From: Clostridia bacterium
GTDB taxonomy: Bacteria; Bacillota; Clostridia; Oscillospirales; Acutalibacteraceae
Direction: 5' to 3'
NCBI GenBank assembly: GCA_017625095.1
Contig: JAGALQ010000025.1
Location: 1-64,000, forward strand
Length of the DNA: 64,000 nucleotides
Each line of letters starts with the position of its first letter. Position 1 is the first letter of the stretch. The translations under genes and the position numbers were made by a program. The notes beneath the pieces were generated by a model. The model ran no database searches and had not been told where the DNA came from. It was given only the letters and a program-made list of their open reading frames with translations. This document shows, piece after piece, positions 25,303 through 34,565 of this stretch.

Positions 25303-27087
25303 ATGAAGAACAAAAAATTATCAAAGATAAAATATATTCTGTTTCTCCTCAAACCTTACTGGAATTACGGAAAAGGTTACATACTGACAGTTGCGCTGAT
25401 GTCCCTGGTGCTTCAGCCTCTGTCCGCTTATCTTACGGCGCTTTTACCGCAAAAGGCAATAGATGCCGTAATAAATGATACACCTCAGAAAGAGGTTATC
25501 GGCTTAATCATAATGTTCACGCTGTTCATTGTTCTGGTTTCTGCATTGGAAAAAGTTATTCAGATGTCATATACCCAAATGACACTTGTAAAGGTAAGCA
25601 ACAAAATCAAAAACGATGTCAACAAGAAAGCATTGGACACGGATTTCAAGTATTACGATAAGCCTGATTTTTTTGTGAAGTTTATTTTCGCACAGGATAG
25701 TTATCCTGCTCACGCTCAGAATGTTGTGATGTTTTTTCCTGATATACTCAGAGGCATTGCAACAATGGTTGCTATGGTTACGATTATCGCTTCCACAGGC
25801 CCTGTCCTGCTCGGAATCACAGCGTTTTTTGTTATCCTCAATGCGGTTGTCGGTATCCCGGCGGTAAAGCCCACTGCGGACTACGAAATGAATCTCGCCG
25901 ATGCCTGGCGGCCAATGGAATATTCGAGCCGTGTACTCAAAACCAAAGAAAACGCAGCTGAACTTCGTGCATCCGGTGCCGGCATAAAGTTGCTCAACTC
26001 AGTCAATGCGGCAATGAACAATTTCCAAGCGGTTTACAGACAGTTCATACGCAAGGTTGCACCCTTTCACCTATTGCAGGGTGCTGTTGCTCCGATACAG
26101 GCGGCGTGTATACTTGCATATATAATTTTCTTTGTTATTGCAGGTGACAAATCACAAATCGGGTTATATGCATCACTCACCGTTGCCTCAACAGCATTGG
26201 CTTCAAGCCTTAACGATGTAGCAGGCAGTATTATGCAAATGCTTCAGTGTATTGCAAACGGTGAAAAGGTTGCGGAGTTTTTTGAAGCCGAATCAGTTAT
26301 TGAGCCACACAATATCAACGCAATCCCTGCCCCTGACGGCAATTATGAAATTGAATTTAATGATGTATCTTTCGGATATGACGACTGCTCACCGCTGTTT
26401 GAAAATTTCAGTCTTCATATAAAGCCCGGAGAAAGGGTGGCGATTGTCGGAGAAAACGGTGCAGGCAAAACAACTCTGACAAAATTGCTGCTGCGCTTAT
26501 ACGATGTCAACAGCGGTGCGATACTTATCAACGGCAAAAACATAAAAGATTATGACGTGCATCAGTTAAGGCTGAATATAGGCACGGTGTTTCAGGATGT
26601 CCGTGTGCCGGCAATGAGCCTGCGTGATAATCTGTGCGTGTATAACGATGTGCCCGATGATAAGCTGCGTGAAACGTTGGACAAAATCAACTTGACGGAT
26701 GTGCTCAGAAAAGCAAACGGAAATTTGGACACGATGGTTTCCCGTGAGTTTACGGAAGACGGAATTGCTCTCTCAGGAGGAGAAGCACAAAAGCTGATGC
26801 TCGCAAGACTTTTCACAAAGCCGTTCGGTCTTTTGATTCTTGATGAACCCTCGTCTGCGCTTGACCCTTTGTCCGAAGTAAAGTTAATGCAGAATATTCT
26901 TGATATATCAAACTCTGCCACAACGGTTATGATTGCCCACCGTCTTTCAACTGTGCGTGATTTTGATTGTATTTATCATATTGAAAACGGCAGAATTATC
27001 GAAAGCGGATCGCACGATGAGCTTATGGCCCTCAAAGGCAAATATTATCAGATGTTCGTCAGCCAAGGTGAAAACTATCGCAATTAA
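25303..27087 (+). CDS. ABC exporter, fused membrane and ATPase domains
   Basis: I start at the ATG at 25303 (AACGGTGAT upstream); an in-frame ATG at 25234 lacks a ribosome site. The 594-residue product has a six-helix exporter domain (about 1-330) and a nucleotide-binding domain: Walker A GENGAGKTT (about 383-391), Q-loop FQDV, signature LSGGEAQK, Walker B LLILDEPSSALD (about 511) and H-loop AHRLS. One polypeptide has one ATPase, so it works as a dimer. The substrate is unknown: drug, peptide or lipid are all possible. No partner half-transporter is intact nearby, though the 27-codon ORF upstream may be a trace of one. Confidence 0.88.
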   Translation: MKNKKLSKIKYILFLLKPYWNYGKGYILTVALMSLVLQPLSAYLTALLPQKAIDAVINDTPQKEVIGLIIMFTLFIVLVSALEKVIQMSYTQMTLVKVSNKIKNDVNKKALDTDFKYYDKPDFFVKFIFAQDSYPAHAQNVVMFFPDILRGIATMVAMVTIIASTGPVLLGITAFFVILNAVVGIPAVKPTADYEMNLADAWRPMEYSSRVLKTKENAAELRASGAGIKLLNSVNAAMNNFQAVYRQFIRKVAPFHLLQGAVAPIQAACILAYIIFFVIAGDKSQIGLYASLTVASTALASSLNDVAGSIMQMLQCIANGEKVAEFFEAESVIEPHNINAIPAPDGNYEIEFNDVSFGYDDCSPLFENFSLHIKPGERVAIVGENGAGKTTLTKLLLRLYDVNSGAILINGKNIKDYDVHQLRLNIGTVFQDVRVPAMSLRDNLCVYNDVPDDKLRETLDKINLTDVLRKANGNLDTMVSREFTEDGIALSGGEAQKLMLARLFTKPFGLLILDEPSSALDPLSEVKLMQNILDISNSATTVMIAHRLSTVRDFDCIYHIENGRIIESGSHDELMALKGKYYQMFVSQGENYRN

Positions 27088-27114
27088 AACAGTTTAATAT
27101 CAGACACTTATAAG

Positions 27115-27158
27115 CACCGCAGTCGGTACGGAATGTATCAACTGCGGTGTTATTTTTC
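27115..27158 (+). terminator. Terminator, ACCGCAG/CTGCGGT family
   Basis: CACCGCAGT (27115-27123) pairs with ACTGCGGTG (27141-27149). The loop has the recurring TGTATCA, and TATTTTT follows. Confidence 0.8.
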
Positions 27159-27230
27159 TCAGTTGAAAGATTGATGCAAAGCATACGTACAAAAAGCTTT
27201 ATTTTCGGCTGTATGAAAAATACTATACTC

Positions 27231-27259
27231 TTGTAAGCCCAATGGATTTGTGATACAAT
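27231..27259 (+). promoter_or_regulatory. Promoter of the flavoprotein pair
   Basis: TTGTAA (27231-27236), a 17-bp spacer and TACAAT (27254-27259), 38 bases before the start codon. Confidence 0.6.
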
Positions 27260-27296
27260 ACACTACATAAGACATTATTATGAAAGAAGTGGAAAT

Positions 27297-28841
27297 ATGG
27301 TAAAAAATTATGATGCAGTTGTTATCGGTGCAGGTAACGGCGGCCTCGTTGCATCTGCGCGCCTTGCCAAAGAGGGTAAAAAGACGTTGCTTATCGAGCG
27401 TCATAATCTGCCCGGCGGCTTTGCCACAAGCTTTGTAAGAGGCAGATTTGAGTTTGAAGCATCTCTTCACGAGCTTTGCGGCGTCGGTCCTATCACAGGC
27501 AAATCTCCGCTGAAGAGAATTTTCGAAGAAGTCGGTGCGGCAGACAAGATAGAATGGGTTTCACTTGATGAAGCATACAGACTTATCACACTTAACGAAG
27601 ACGACAAATGCGACTATTCAATGCCTCTGGGCAAGGAAGCTTTCATAAACAAGCTTGAAGAGTACGATCCCGGCTCATCAAAGGTTGTAAGAAAGATTTT
27701 CGACCTTATCGAAAGCATTGAAAAGACACTTGATTTTGTAGATAATATCGGCGATTTCAAGCCCGCTATGATAAAAGAAATCTTCTCTGAGCACACAGAG
27801 TTCCTCAAGGTTGCAAACTATTCTGTTGACGAGGTTCTTGATGCATTCGGAGTAAGCAAAACAACAAGGGATATACTCAACGGTTACTGGTGCTACCTCG
27901 GTCAGCCTACGGATGAGCTGAACGTTATCCACTATTTCACAATGCTTCATTCATATATCATTGACGGTGCTGTTATTCCCAGAGGCAGAAGCCACCAGAT
28001 AAGCACGGCACTGCTTGAAGCATTCACCGAAAACGGCGGCGAAGCCTGGTTCAACACAAGCGTTACAAAAATAATTGTCAAAGACGGTGCCGTAACAGGT
28101 GTTGAGCTTAACAACGGCACACAGATAAACGCCAAGGTTGTAATCTGCAACGCTTCACCGTACAATGCATTCACAAAGCTTATGGACGAAAAAGACGTCC
28201 CCGAAAAGTTCAAGAAAGAAGTTAATGCAAGAACACTTTCATCCAAGGGCTTTGCAGTGTTCATCGGTCTTAACCGCTCTGCGGATGAGCTCGGACTCAA
28301 CAACCACACATATTTCATCTATCCCACCAATGACAACAGAAAATGCTATGAGCTGAGCCGCAAGCTCGAAACAAACGACGTTCAGGCAACAGTCTGCCTC
28401 AACAGAGCTTTTGACGATTGCTCACCCGAGGGCACAAGCATTCTCTATATGACATCTATTTTTGCAGGCGATGAATGGAGCAAGGTTTCCGCTGAGGATT
28501 ACCACAAAACCAAGACAGCCTTTGCAGAAAAAATGATAGATAACTTTGAAAAAGCAACAGGTGTCGCAATCAGAGATTATATTGAGGAAATTGAAATTGC
28601 AACACCGATGACCTATGCCCGTTACACCGATGCTCCTGCAGGCACCATTTACGGCTATGAAGCAAGCAAGGAAGACGGCATTGTCAAGCGTATTGTTTTT
28701 GACCTGATAGAAAAAGGTATGCCCGGCCTCTATTTTGCAGGCGGATATTCTGTCAGACATATGGGTTATTCGCCCAGCTACACAACAGGTAATCTGGCAG
28801 CGATGAATGCAATACTCGCTATGGAAAAGGAGGCAAAGTAA
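27297..28841 (+). CDS. Phytoene desaturase-like FAD oxidoreductase
   Basis: This 514-residue cytoplasmic flavoprotein has an N-terminal dinucleotide-binding fold, VVIGAGNGGLVASARLAKEGKKTLLIERHNLPGG in pieces across residues 8-41, and the C-terminal FAD-closing motif YFAGGYSVRHMGYSPSYTTGNLAA. It belongs to the CrtI/amine-oxidase-like superfamily. No other carotenoid genes are near, so a carotenoid role is unlikely. The next gene, which begins at the base after its stop, is a ferredoxin-reductase-type NAD(P)H enzyme, so it probably receives electrons from it to reduce (or saturate) an unsaturated organic substrate. The substrate is unknown. Confidence 0.82.
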   Translation: MVKNYDAVVIGAGNGGLVASARLAKEGKKTLLIERHNLPGGFATSFVRGRFEFEASLHELCGVGPITGKSPLKRIFEEVGAADKIEWVSLDEAYRLITLNEDDKCDYSMPLGKEAFINKLEEYDPGSSKVVRKIFDLIESIEKTLDFVDNIGDFKPAMIKEIFSEHTEFLKVANYSVDEVLDAFGVSKTTRDILNGYWCYLGQPTDELNVIHYFTMLHSYIIDGAVIPRGRSHQISTALLEAFTENGGEAWFNTSVTKIIVKDGAVTGVELNNGTQINAKVVICNASPYNAFTKLMDEKDVPEKFKKEVNARTLSSKGFAVFIGLNRSADELGLNNHTYFIYPTNDNRKCYELSRKLETNDVQATVCLNRAFDDCSPEGTSILYMTSIFAGDEWSKVSAEDYHKTKTAFAEKMIDNFEKATGVAIRDYIEEIEIATPMTYARYTDAPAGTIYGYEASKEDGIVKRIVFDLIEKGMPGLYFAGGYSVRHMGYSPSYTTGNLAAMNAILAMEKEAK

Positions 28842-30014
28842 ATGAGCAAGAAAAAGTTTACCGTTAACGGCAACTTTAAAGACAGCATAAACACAGTAAA
28901 GTTTCTGACGGAGAGAAAGAAGTTTATCAACAGTGCACCTGCTGTTCTGCCGACACGTACAGATGATTTCGGTGTAAACAAAGTTGCAAAGAGCCTTCAC
29001 CCCAAAATGCAGAAGCTGGTCATAAGCAGAATTGAAGAGCACGCAGATATTGCAAAAAGCTACTATTTCAAGAGCGAATCCGCACCCCTTGCTTATTTCA
29101 AAGCAGGTCAGTATCTCACATTCAGACTCGAAATCGGCAATTCTGTCGTTACCCGCTCATATTCGGTTGCATCTTCTCCCAGAAGCACATTGGGCGGCGA
29201 ATACCAGATTACCGTCAAGCGCATTGCCGACGGCTTTGTTTCAGACTATATTCTCGACAACTGGAAGGTCGGCGACAAGGTAACAGCCTACGCTCCCGAG
29301 GGCAATATGACATATTCTCCCCTGAGAGATGCTAAGAACATCGTTGCAATTGCAGGCGGCAGCGGCATCACCCCCTTCCTTTCACTTGCAAGAGCAATCG
29401 ACAACGGCGATGAGGACTGCTCACTTACCCTTCTTTACGGCTGCAGAAATTCAGACGAAATTCTTTTCAAGGCAGAGCTTGACTCACTTGCAGCGAAGAA
29501 TGAGAAAATCAACGTGGTCTATGTGCTCAGCCACAGCGACGAGGAAGGCTATGAAAAGGGCTTTGTCGGCGCAGACATCATTAAAAAATACGCACCTGAA
29601 GGCAAATACAGCATCTTTGTCTGCGGACCCGGCGGATTATATAAATTCCTTGAAACAGAGCTTCCCAAGCTTGAACTTGAAAAGAAATACATCCGCTTTG
29701 AGGTTTTCTCATCAGGTAAAAAGAGTGCAGAAGACCCGAAGGAATTCAACATCAGAGTTATCAACCGCGGTGAAGAAACCGTTATCAAAGCAAGCAGCAG
29801 CGAAACCGTACTTTGTGCATTTGAGCGTGCAGGCATTGAAGTCCCCGCAAGATGTCACACAGGCGAATGCGGCTTCTGCAGAAGCAAGCTAGTCAGCGGC
29901 AAGGTTTATATCCCCGAAGGTGAAGACAAGCGCCGTATAGCAGATATGCAGTTTAATTACATCCACCCCTGCTGCTGTTATCCCGAAAGCGACCTTGTTG
30001 TAAGAATAAATTAA
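28842..30014 (+). CDS. NAD(P)H:ferredoxin-type reductase with C-terminal [2Fe-2S] domain
   Basis: At 390 residues it has three modules after a ~60-residue N-terminal extension. These are an FAD-binding barrel with RSYSVASSP (about residue 104), an NAD(P)-binding domain with AIAGGSGITPFLSLA (about 172) and CGPGG, and a plant-type [2Fe-2S] domain with CHTGECGFC (C-x4-C-x2-C, about 337-345) plus a later Cys in HPCCC. Electrons would flow NAD(P)H to FAD to [2Fe-2S] and on to the preceding flavoprotein. Zero spacing between the two genes (AGGAGG inside the first) suggests an obligatory pair. The N-terminal extension is unassigned. Confidence 0.88.
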   Translation: MSKKKFTVNGNFKDSINTVKFLTERKKFINSAPAVLPTRTDDFGVNKVAKSLHPKMQKLVISRIEEHADIAKSYYFKSESAPLAYFKAGQYLTFRLEIGNSVVTRSYSVASSPRSTLGGEYQITVKRIADGFVSDYILDNWKVGDKVTAYAPEGNMTYSPLRDAKNIVAIAGGSGITPFLSLARAIDNGDEDCSLTLLYGCRNSDEILFKAELDSLAAKNEKINVVYVLSHSDEEGYEKGFVGADIIKKYAPEGKYSIFVCGPGGLYKFLETELPKLELEKKYIRFEVFSSGKKSAEDPKEFNIRVINRGEETVIKASSSETVLCAFERAGIEVPARCHTGECGFCRSKLVSGKVYIPEGEDKRRIADMQFNYIHPCCCYPESDLVVRIN

Positions 30015-30068
30015 CCATTCGGCAACCGCAATAAATGTTCATTGCTTGTTTGAATACTAAATAAAAAC

Positions 30069-30106
30069 ACCGCAGATGACACGTATCATCTGCGGTATCT
30101 TTTTTT
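30069..30106 (+). terminator. Terminator, ACCGCAG/CTGCGGT family
   Basis: ACCGCAGATGA (30069-30079) pairs perfectly with TCATCTGCGGT (30086-30096), and TTTTTTT follows. It ends the flavoprotein pair. Confidence 0.88.
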
Positions 30107-30111
30107 ATGGC

Positions 30112-30148
30112 GGAGAGTTTTCTTTACGCCCTTTCTAATCCCTAACTC
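30112..30148 (+). repeat. tRNA-Ser-linked direct repeat, copy A (short)
   Basis: These 37 bases, from GGAGAGTTTTC to TCTAATCCCTAACTC, match copies B (near 34670-34707) and C (37651-37687) with about four differences and in the same orientation. TAATCCCTAACTC is the T-arm sequence of the tRNA-Ser gene at 37731 in inverted sense. The rest of 30015-30311 holds two hairpins (30162-30198 and 30212-30250) and no gene. Confidence 0.6.
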
Positions 30149-30161
30149 TTTCTGAAAACAT

Positions 30162-30198
30162 AAAAAGGTAAGATACCTTTCGTCACCTTACCTTTTTT
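30162..30198. terminator. Terminator-like hairpin after copy A
   Basis: AAAAGGTAA pairs with TTACCTTTT, and TTT follows. The motif resembles the hairpin at 37511 that precedes copy C. A further stem, GGTTACcTGATAC/GTATCAGTAACC, lies at 30212-30250 and may end the minus-strand surface-protein gene. Confidence 0.45.
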
Positions 30199-30311
30199 CT
30201 GTCTAATGGCGGGTTACCTGATACGGTAGATATTTTTGTATCAGTAACCGTGTGAGCCACTATATATTTCGATTCAAATAATACAATCTGAGAATATCGG
30301 ATTGTGACAGT

Positions 30312-33300
30312 TTAGTGAATTATAAAAGAGAAAACCATCAAAAAAAACTTTTTTATTATTAAGAAAAGATTTGTAAAAACAACACCGATATCATAGCCTT
30401 CGACAGACTCATCCGACTCAGCATCTTCACTTGGTTCGGGAGCTTTTTCATCCTGCTGCTCATCGTCTGTATCAATGCCTGCAGATTGATCAATAAGCAA
30501 AGCATACTCAATATACGCTGCCTGAGTTACAAGCTCAGCCTGAGCAACACTCTGGTCAATATCATTTTTTCTGACGCCTGCACCGATAAGCAAATCGGCA
30601 TCGGACTCATTTATCAAACCGTCGTGATTACAGTCAGCGGCCTTCCACATATATGCAGGCAGCATATTCTCTGTGAGCAAACCGTTAACCATAAGCTTTA
30701 CAAGGAACGCATCATCTGCATCATACCAGCCGTTACCGTCAACATCACCGTATATAATGACTGTATATTCTGCAAAAGCCTCATCCTCATAAAGCATAAT
30801 CGCTTTAGTGCCTGTGCCAAATCCGTTTGACGTTTCAGTATACTTTACACTGCAAGCTCCTTCAGAAAAATACACATAGCCGTCCAGTGAATCAATGCCT
30901 GCTCTGAGTCCGTAAATATATCTGTCTGTATGGTCAATAACAGCACCGTTATCAGCAAAGACATAGCGGTCGGGTTCCTGAATTCCTGTCGCTGCCACAA
31001 CCTTACCGTCAGCCAGCTTTTCATCACAACCAAGGCAATAAGTGTCGCCTGTGTATCCATCCTTTATATCGGTTGGCTGAACAACATTCCGCAGCTCTGT
31101 GCCGCCCGTGTGGTTTGCCGCATCCTTTATTCCGTATCCCTTGCCGCAGATATCACACACTGCGGGCTCTGCACAAGTGGCTGTGCCACCCTTATGGCCT
31201 GCTTCTTCTCGCAACACAGCATTGCTGTAGGTTACCTGCTCGGATTCGCAAGAATCATAGCCGCAGTAAACTGTTTTGCCTGTAAATTTCGGTAAAGAAT
31301 CCTTTCCCAATGTCTGATAGAACACCTGCGTGCCGTCGGTAACACCGCGATTGAGCAGATACGCAACTTCACCCGTACCAAAGGAGCTTAAACCTTCGAC
31401 CGACTCAACCGTTGAGTAATTGTTGCCGTAAGCATTACCGTTATACTTTGCTTTATCAAAATAACAGTTATTAATGCTTGCACCGCCTTCAACCGAGCCG
31501 CAAATTGCTCCGACAGCAGAGCCTGAAGAAAGAGCACCGGAATAATAACAATCCTCTGCTGTGCCGCTCATCAGACCGAACAAGCCGCCGACATAAGATG
31601 TGCCAGCCACCGTTGCTTCAACATAACAATCCGAAACCTGACCTTCGCAACGTCCTGCAATACCGCCAACATAAGCCGATGCACTGAAATAAGAATCCTC
31701 AACACCGACACGGTTTACCTTTGCTGCGGAGCCGAGACAGCCGAACAAACCGACATTCTCCGCACCCGAATCATTCAGATAAAGTCCGCTGACGGTTTTG
31801 CCGTTACCGTAAAACATACCGTTAAACTTGTTTGCGGTGCTACCGATGGGAGTCCACGCTCTGAAATATGAGGCAGCAGAGCTGAGAGCACCGTTAACCA
31901 ATACATTCTCATTAACTATAATATCATTTATCAGAATTGCATTGATACCCGTATTGCCCGAATTGACGTGAGAAGCAAACCAATAGAGCTGACCTGCGTT
32001 GGCAATTTCATAAACGCTGTCATGCTTGTTATCGCCATTCAGGTCATATTTATCCGTTGTAAGCTTCGGTTCCTCATAACGCGAGCACATATTACAGAAA
32101 CCGTTTGTATAGCCGACGTTACAGTCATCTTTTACGCTTGTTCCAAGCTCACTGAAACTGCTGCGGATCTCATCTATATTACCCGTTGTTATGTAGTAAA
32201 CGTATGATGTCGGGTTATAGCTCTGGAATTTGATCGTATCGACAACACCGATGTACGATGTTGCATTTTCTGTAGACGGGTCAACTGTCTTTGCAGTTCC
32301 TCGTTCAAAAACTCCGACAAAAAACTCTGTCTGTGCAGGTGCATAAATACCGATACCGAAGCTGTCAGCATCCGCACCGATAAAGGCACCCCAATTTTCA
32401 TTACAGTCGTAACGCTGGTCTACCGCCGTACCCCAGAAAGCAAGGTCGCTAAGGGTAGTTTTTTTGTTTGTATCGGACCATGCCTCACCGCCGGTGTAAT
32501 ACACAAAATTATTAAGCGGCTCAACACAGTAAAACGCAGGGAATTCCTGAGTTGTTGTGACTGACGGATAGCCCGAATAGTCAACAAATCTGCACGTGCC
32601 TTTTACTCTGCCGTCTTCAAGTGTATACCACGCCTCCATATATGACGGTGTGATGTATGTCGCCTGCTTAGCCCAGTCCAAAGGACGGCACTTGATGTAT
32701 ATTTCATTTTCGGTTACACGGTAATCAACAATTTTGCTTGCCTCATTATAGAGGTTACCGCCTTGTACCGGGTTGTAAGGCCAGTTGACATCCTGATATA
32801 TACCCGGCTCATAAGGGTAGGCTCCCGTGCCGTAATAGGATTGCTGAACAAGTCTGCCCGTATCGTGACAGTTTATGAGGTTGACGTTACTGCTTGTGTT
32901 ATACATAAATGAGGTATTAACCTTGGATGAAAAATCCACCTCGGTTGCCGAAGAGCCTATTCTTTTGGTTGAGGACATAACGCCGTTAGTCAGATCCTCC
33001 AGATATGTCAGCGCACCGCCCCAGCTGAGATTGACACCGATTTTATAATCACTGCCCGAAAGGTACAGCATATTAGATGGGATATCCGATTTCACGGTTG
33101 ATACAGAAAACAGATCGAACTCCATTTCGTCCTTATCCAGCGGCACAAATTTAATGCTTGTAATCTGTGTTTGTGTTGTGCCGCCGAGAAAGCCGTCGAT
33201 GAATGCGGAGAAGCTGCCGTTGGATGACGGCTCCATAAAGAAATCTTCACTTGCCGAGCCCATAACAACAGTGCCCTTAATATAGGCATCAGAGGAATAT

Positions 33301-34409
33301 TTCAGCTCAAAACGGTTAAAAGCATCCGCTGTGCAGTTGAATGTATACTCGTTGTTTTTCACCTGAACCGAATATTCGGTATTGTTAACTACTACGGTTC
33401 TGTTGGCAAACTCTTTGACCGTTACCGTAAACTGAGCAGTGCTGCCGCCGTAGCTGACGGTTACAGTCTGAGTGCCCTGCTGAGTTAAACGTGCAGGTGT
33501 ACAGACAAAGCCGGATTCGAGCGTTTCGCTTGAGCCGTCGAGATAAGTAACACCAATCTTCAGACCTGTTGTGTTCAGTTTTTCACCAACGTAATAATTC
33601 TGCTTGACAGGCGCAGATACAATTGTTATCGAGCTTGTAGCGGGTTCCCATTTCGAGTAAACGCTTGTGCTGTAAGCAGCTATCGGCGTATCTGAGGTGA
33701 TATGTTCACCCGTGCCGTTTTCACCGGTAAACCAGCCGGCAAAAACAAGGCTTCCTCTTTCAGGTGTCGGCAAAGCACCGTAAACACCTGCCGATGAATA
33801 TGCATAAGCCTGTCGTGTCGGCAGTTGAGAAGAGTAAGCGTAACTTTCACTTTTACAGATTCTTATATCCTTAACGGTTGCACTCTCACCCGGAAGATTA
33901 ACATCAAAGCGGATCTGAATACTTCCCGCATTTTCGGGGGTAGTAAAAGTCCACGCATTAACACCGTAATTCTGTGCGGAATGATTATAAAGGCTGGAAT
34001 ATGCCCCTGTGTTATCAAAAATAAAAACAAAGGTTTCAAAACTTGTAACCGCACCTGATACGTTATATGAAAAAACATATTCTGTTCCCGGCTCAACCTT
34101 CATTGAGTAATAGTTGGTATTTCCCCCGGGATTAAAATCCATTGAATGACCTGTATAGATTTCGGACGTAGAGCCGTTAGTCATAGTGAAACTGCCGGCA
34201 GAAATATCCTTTGAAATCGTACCGCCACTCAGTCCGGCACTCACGACGCCCGAAAGCGTATTATTTGCCCACTGCTCAAAAACAAAGCTGTTGTCAAATG
34301 CAAGCTCATAAACCGATGCATCTGCAGAGCTTGCAGCGATAAACAAGTCAGCACAAAGCAGCGCCGACAAAATAACAAAACATAATATACGTTTAATATG
34401 TTTTTTCAA
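30312..34409 (-). CDS. Large secreted dockerin/GLUG surface protein
   Basis: About 1365 residues. I favour the TTG at 34409, six bases after GGGGTG; a GTG at 34418 overlaps that site. Order: signal peptide (~1-32); carbohydrate-module-like beta domain (~35-190); one InlB/Flg_new repeat (LPTPERG...FAGWFTG, ~210-255); Ig-like domain (~262-335); an unassigned ~300-residue beta-rich domain with NLSWGGALTYL and CHDTGRLVQQSYY; GLUG repeats (YVGGIAG, YVGGLFG, ~880-990); Cys-pair segment (CDICG, CLGCDEK); dockerin with DVDGNGWYDADDAFL and DCNHDGLINESDADLL (~1225-1290); acidic linker; hydrophobic C-terminal helix. It could bind complex glycans and dock to a cohesin or sit on the membrane. No catalytic call is made. 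It is flanked by tRNA-linked repeats. Confidence 0.8.
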   Translation of the reverse strand: MKKHIKRILCFVILSALLCADLFIAASSADASVYELAFDNSFVFEQWANNTLSGVVSAGLSGGTISKDISAGSFTMTNGSTSEIYTGHSMDFNPGGNTNYYSMKVEPGTEYVFSYNVSGAVTSFETFVFIFDNTGAYSSLYNHSAQNYGVNAWTFTTPENAGSIQIRFDVNLPGESATVKDIRICKSESYAYSSQLPTRQAYAYSSAGVYGALPTPERGSLVFAGWFTGENGTGEHITSDTPIAAYSTSVYSKWEPATSSITIVSAPVKQNYYVGEKLNTTGLKIGVTYLDGSSETLESGFVCTPARLTQQGTQTVTVSYGGSTAQFTVTVKEFANRTVVVNNTEYSVQVKNNEYTFNCTADAFNRFELKYSSDAYIKGTVVMGSASEDFFMEPSSNGSFSAFIDGFLGGTTQTQITSIKFVPLDKDEMEFDLFSVSTVKSDIPSNMLYLSGSDYKIGVNLSWGGALTYLEDLTNGVMSSTKRIGSSATEVDFSSKVNTSFMYNTSSNVNLINCHDTGRLVQQSYYGTGAYPYEPGIYQDVNWPYNPVQGGNLYNEASKIVDYRVTENEIYIKCRPLDWAKQATYITPSYMEAWYTLEDGRVKGTCRFVDYSGYPSVTTTQEFPAFYCVEPLNNFVYYTGGEAWSDTNKKTTLSDLAFWGTAVDQRYDCNENWGAFIGADADSFGIGIYAPAQTEFFVGVFERGTAKTVDPSTENATSYIGVVDTIKFQSYNPTSYVYYITTGNIDEIRSSFSELGTSVKDDCNVGYTNGFCNMCSRYEEPKLTTDKYDLNGDNKHDSVYEIANAGQLYWFASHVNSGNTGINAILINDIIVNENVLVNGALSSAASYFRAWTPIGSTANKFNGMFYGNGKTVSGLYLNDSGAENVGLFGCLGSAAKVNRVGVEDSYFSASAYVGGIAGRCEGQVSDCYVEATVAGTSYVGGLFGLMSGTAEDCYYSGALSSGSAVGAICGSVEGGASINNCYFDKAKYNGNAYGNNYSTVESVEGLSSFGTGEVAYLLNRGVTDGTQVFYQTLGKDSLPKFTGKTVYCGYDSCESEQVTYSNAVLREEAGHKGGTATCAEPAVCDICGKGYGIKDAANHTGGTELRNVVQPTDIKDGYTGDTYCLGCDEKLADGKVVAATGIQEPDRYVFADNGAVIDHTDRYIYGLRAGIDSLDGYVYFSEGACSVKYTETSNGFGTGTKAIMLYEDEAFAEYTVIIYGDVDGNGWYDADDAFLVKLMVNGLLTENMLPAYMWKAADCNHDGLINESDADLLIGAGVRKNDIDQSVAQAELVTQAAYIEYALLIDQSAGIDTDDEQQDEKAPEPSEDAESDESVEGYDIGVVFTNLFLIIKKFFLMVFSFIIH

Positions 34410-34426
34410 TAGAATCACCCCGAAAA

Positions 34427-34455
34427 ATTATATCACATCTGCAAACAAATGTAAA
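34427..34455 (-). promoter_or_regulatory. Promoter of the dockerin/GLUG gene
   Basis: The minus strand has TTTACA (34450-34455), a 17-bp spacer and TATAAT (34427-34432). The predicted transcript start is only about 10 bases before the likely TTG start codon, giving an unusually short leader. Confidence 0.6.
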
Positions 34456-34524
34456 CAACCATGCAACCTGCCACACATGCTGTGAATGTTGATATATAAG
34501 ACTTTGAGATGATTGAATAACTAC

Positions 34525-34562
34525 ACCGCAGCTGACACTGTTGTATCAACTGCGGTATCTTT
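34525..34562 (+). terminator. Hairpin, ACCGCAG/CTGCGGT family
   Basis: ACCGCAG (34525-34531) pairs with CTGCGGT (34550-34556), with TGTATCAA before the 3' arm and ATCTTTT after it. Here it does not follow a plus-strand gene, which suggests it moved or was copied as a unit with the neighbouring repeat. Confidence 0.6.
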
Positions 34563-34565
34563 TCC

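Noticed and set aside
23968-27087. Radical SAM enzyme, short peptide and ABC exporter read as a RiPP (sactipeptide-like) cluster
   Set aside because: The radical SAM protein is an anaerobic sulfatase maturase coupled to a Cys-type sulfatase. The 27-residue frame has no Cys and no leader/core pattern, and the exporter lacks a peptidase domain.
27297-28841. Carotenoid biosynthesis by the phytoene-desaturase-like gene
   Set aside because: No phytoene synthase or prenyl-transferase gene is near; the neighbour is an electron-transfer reductase instead.
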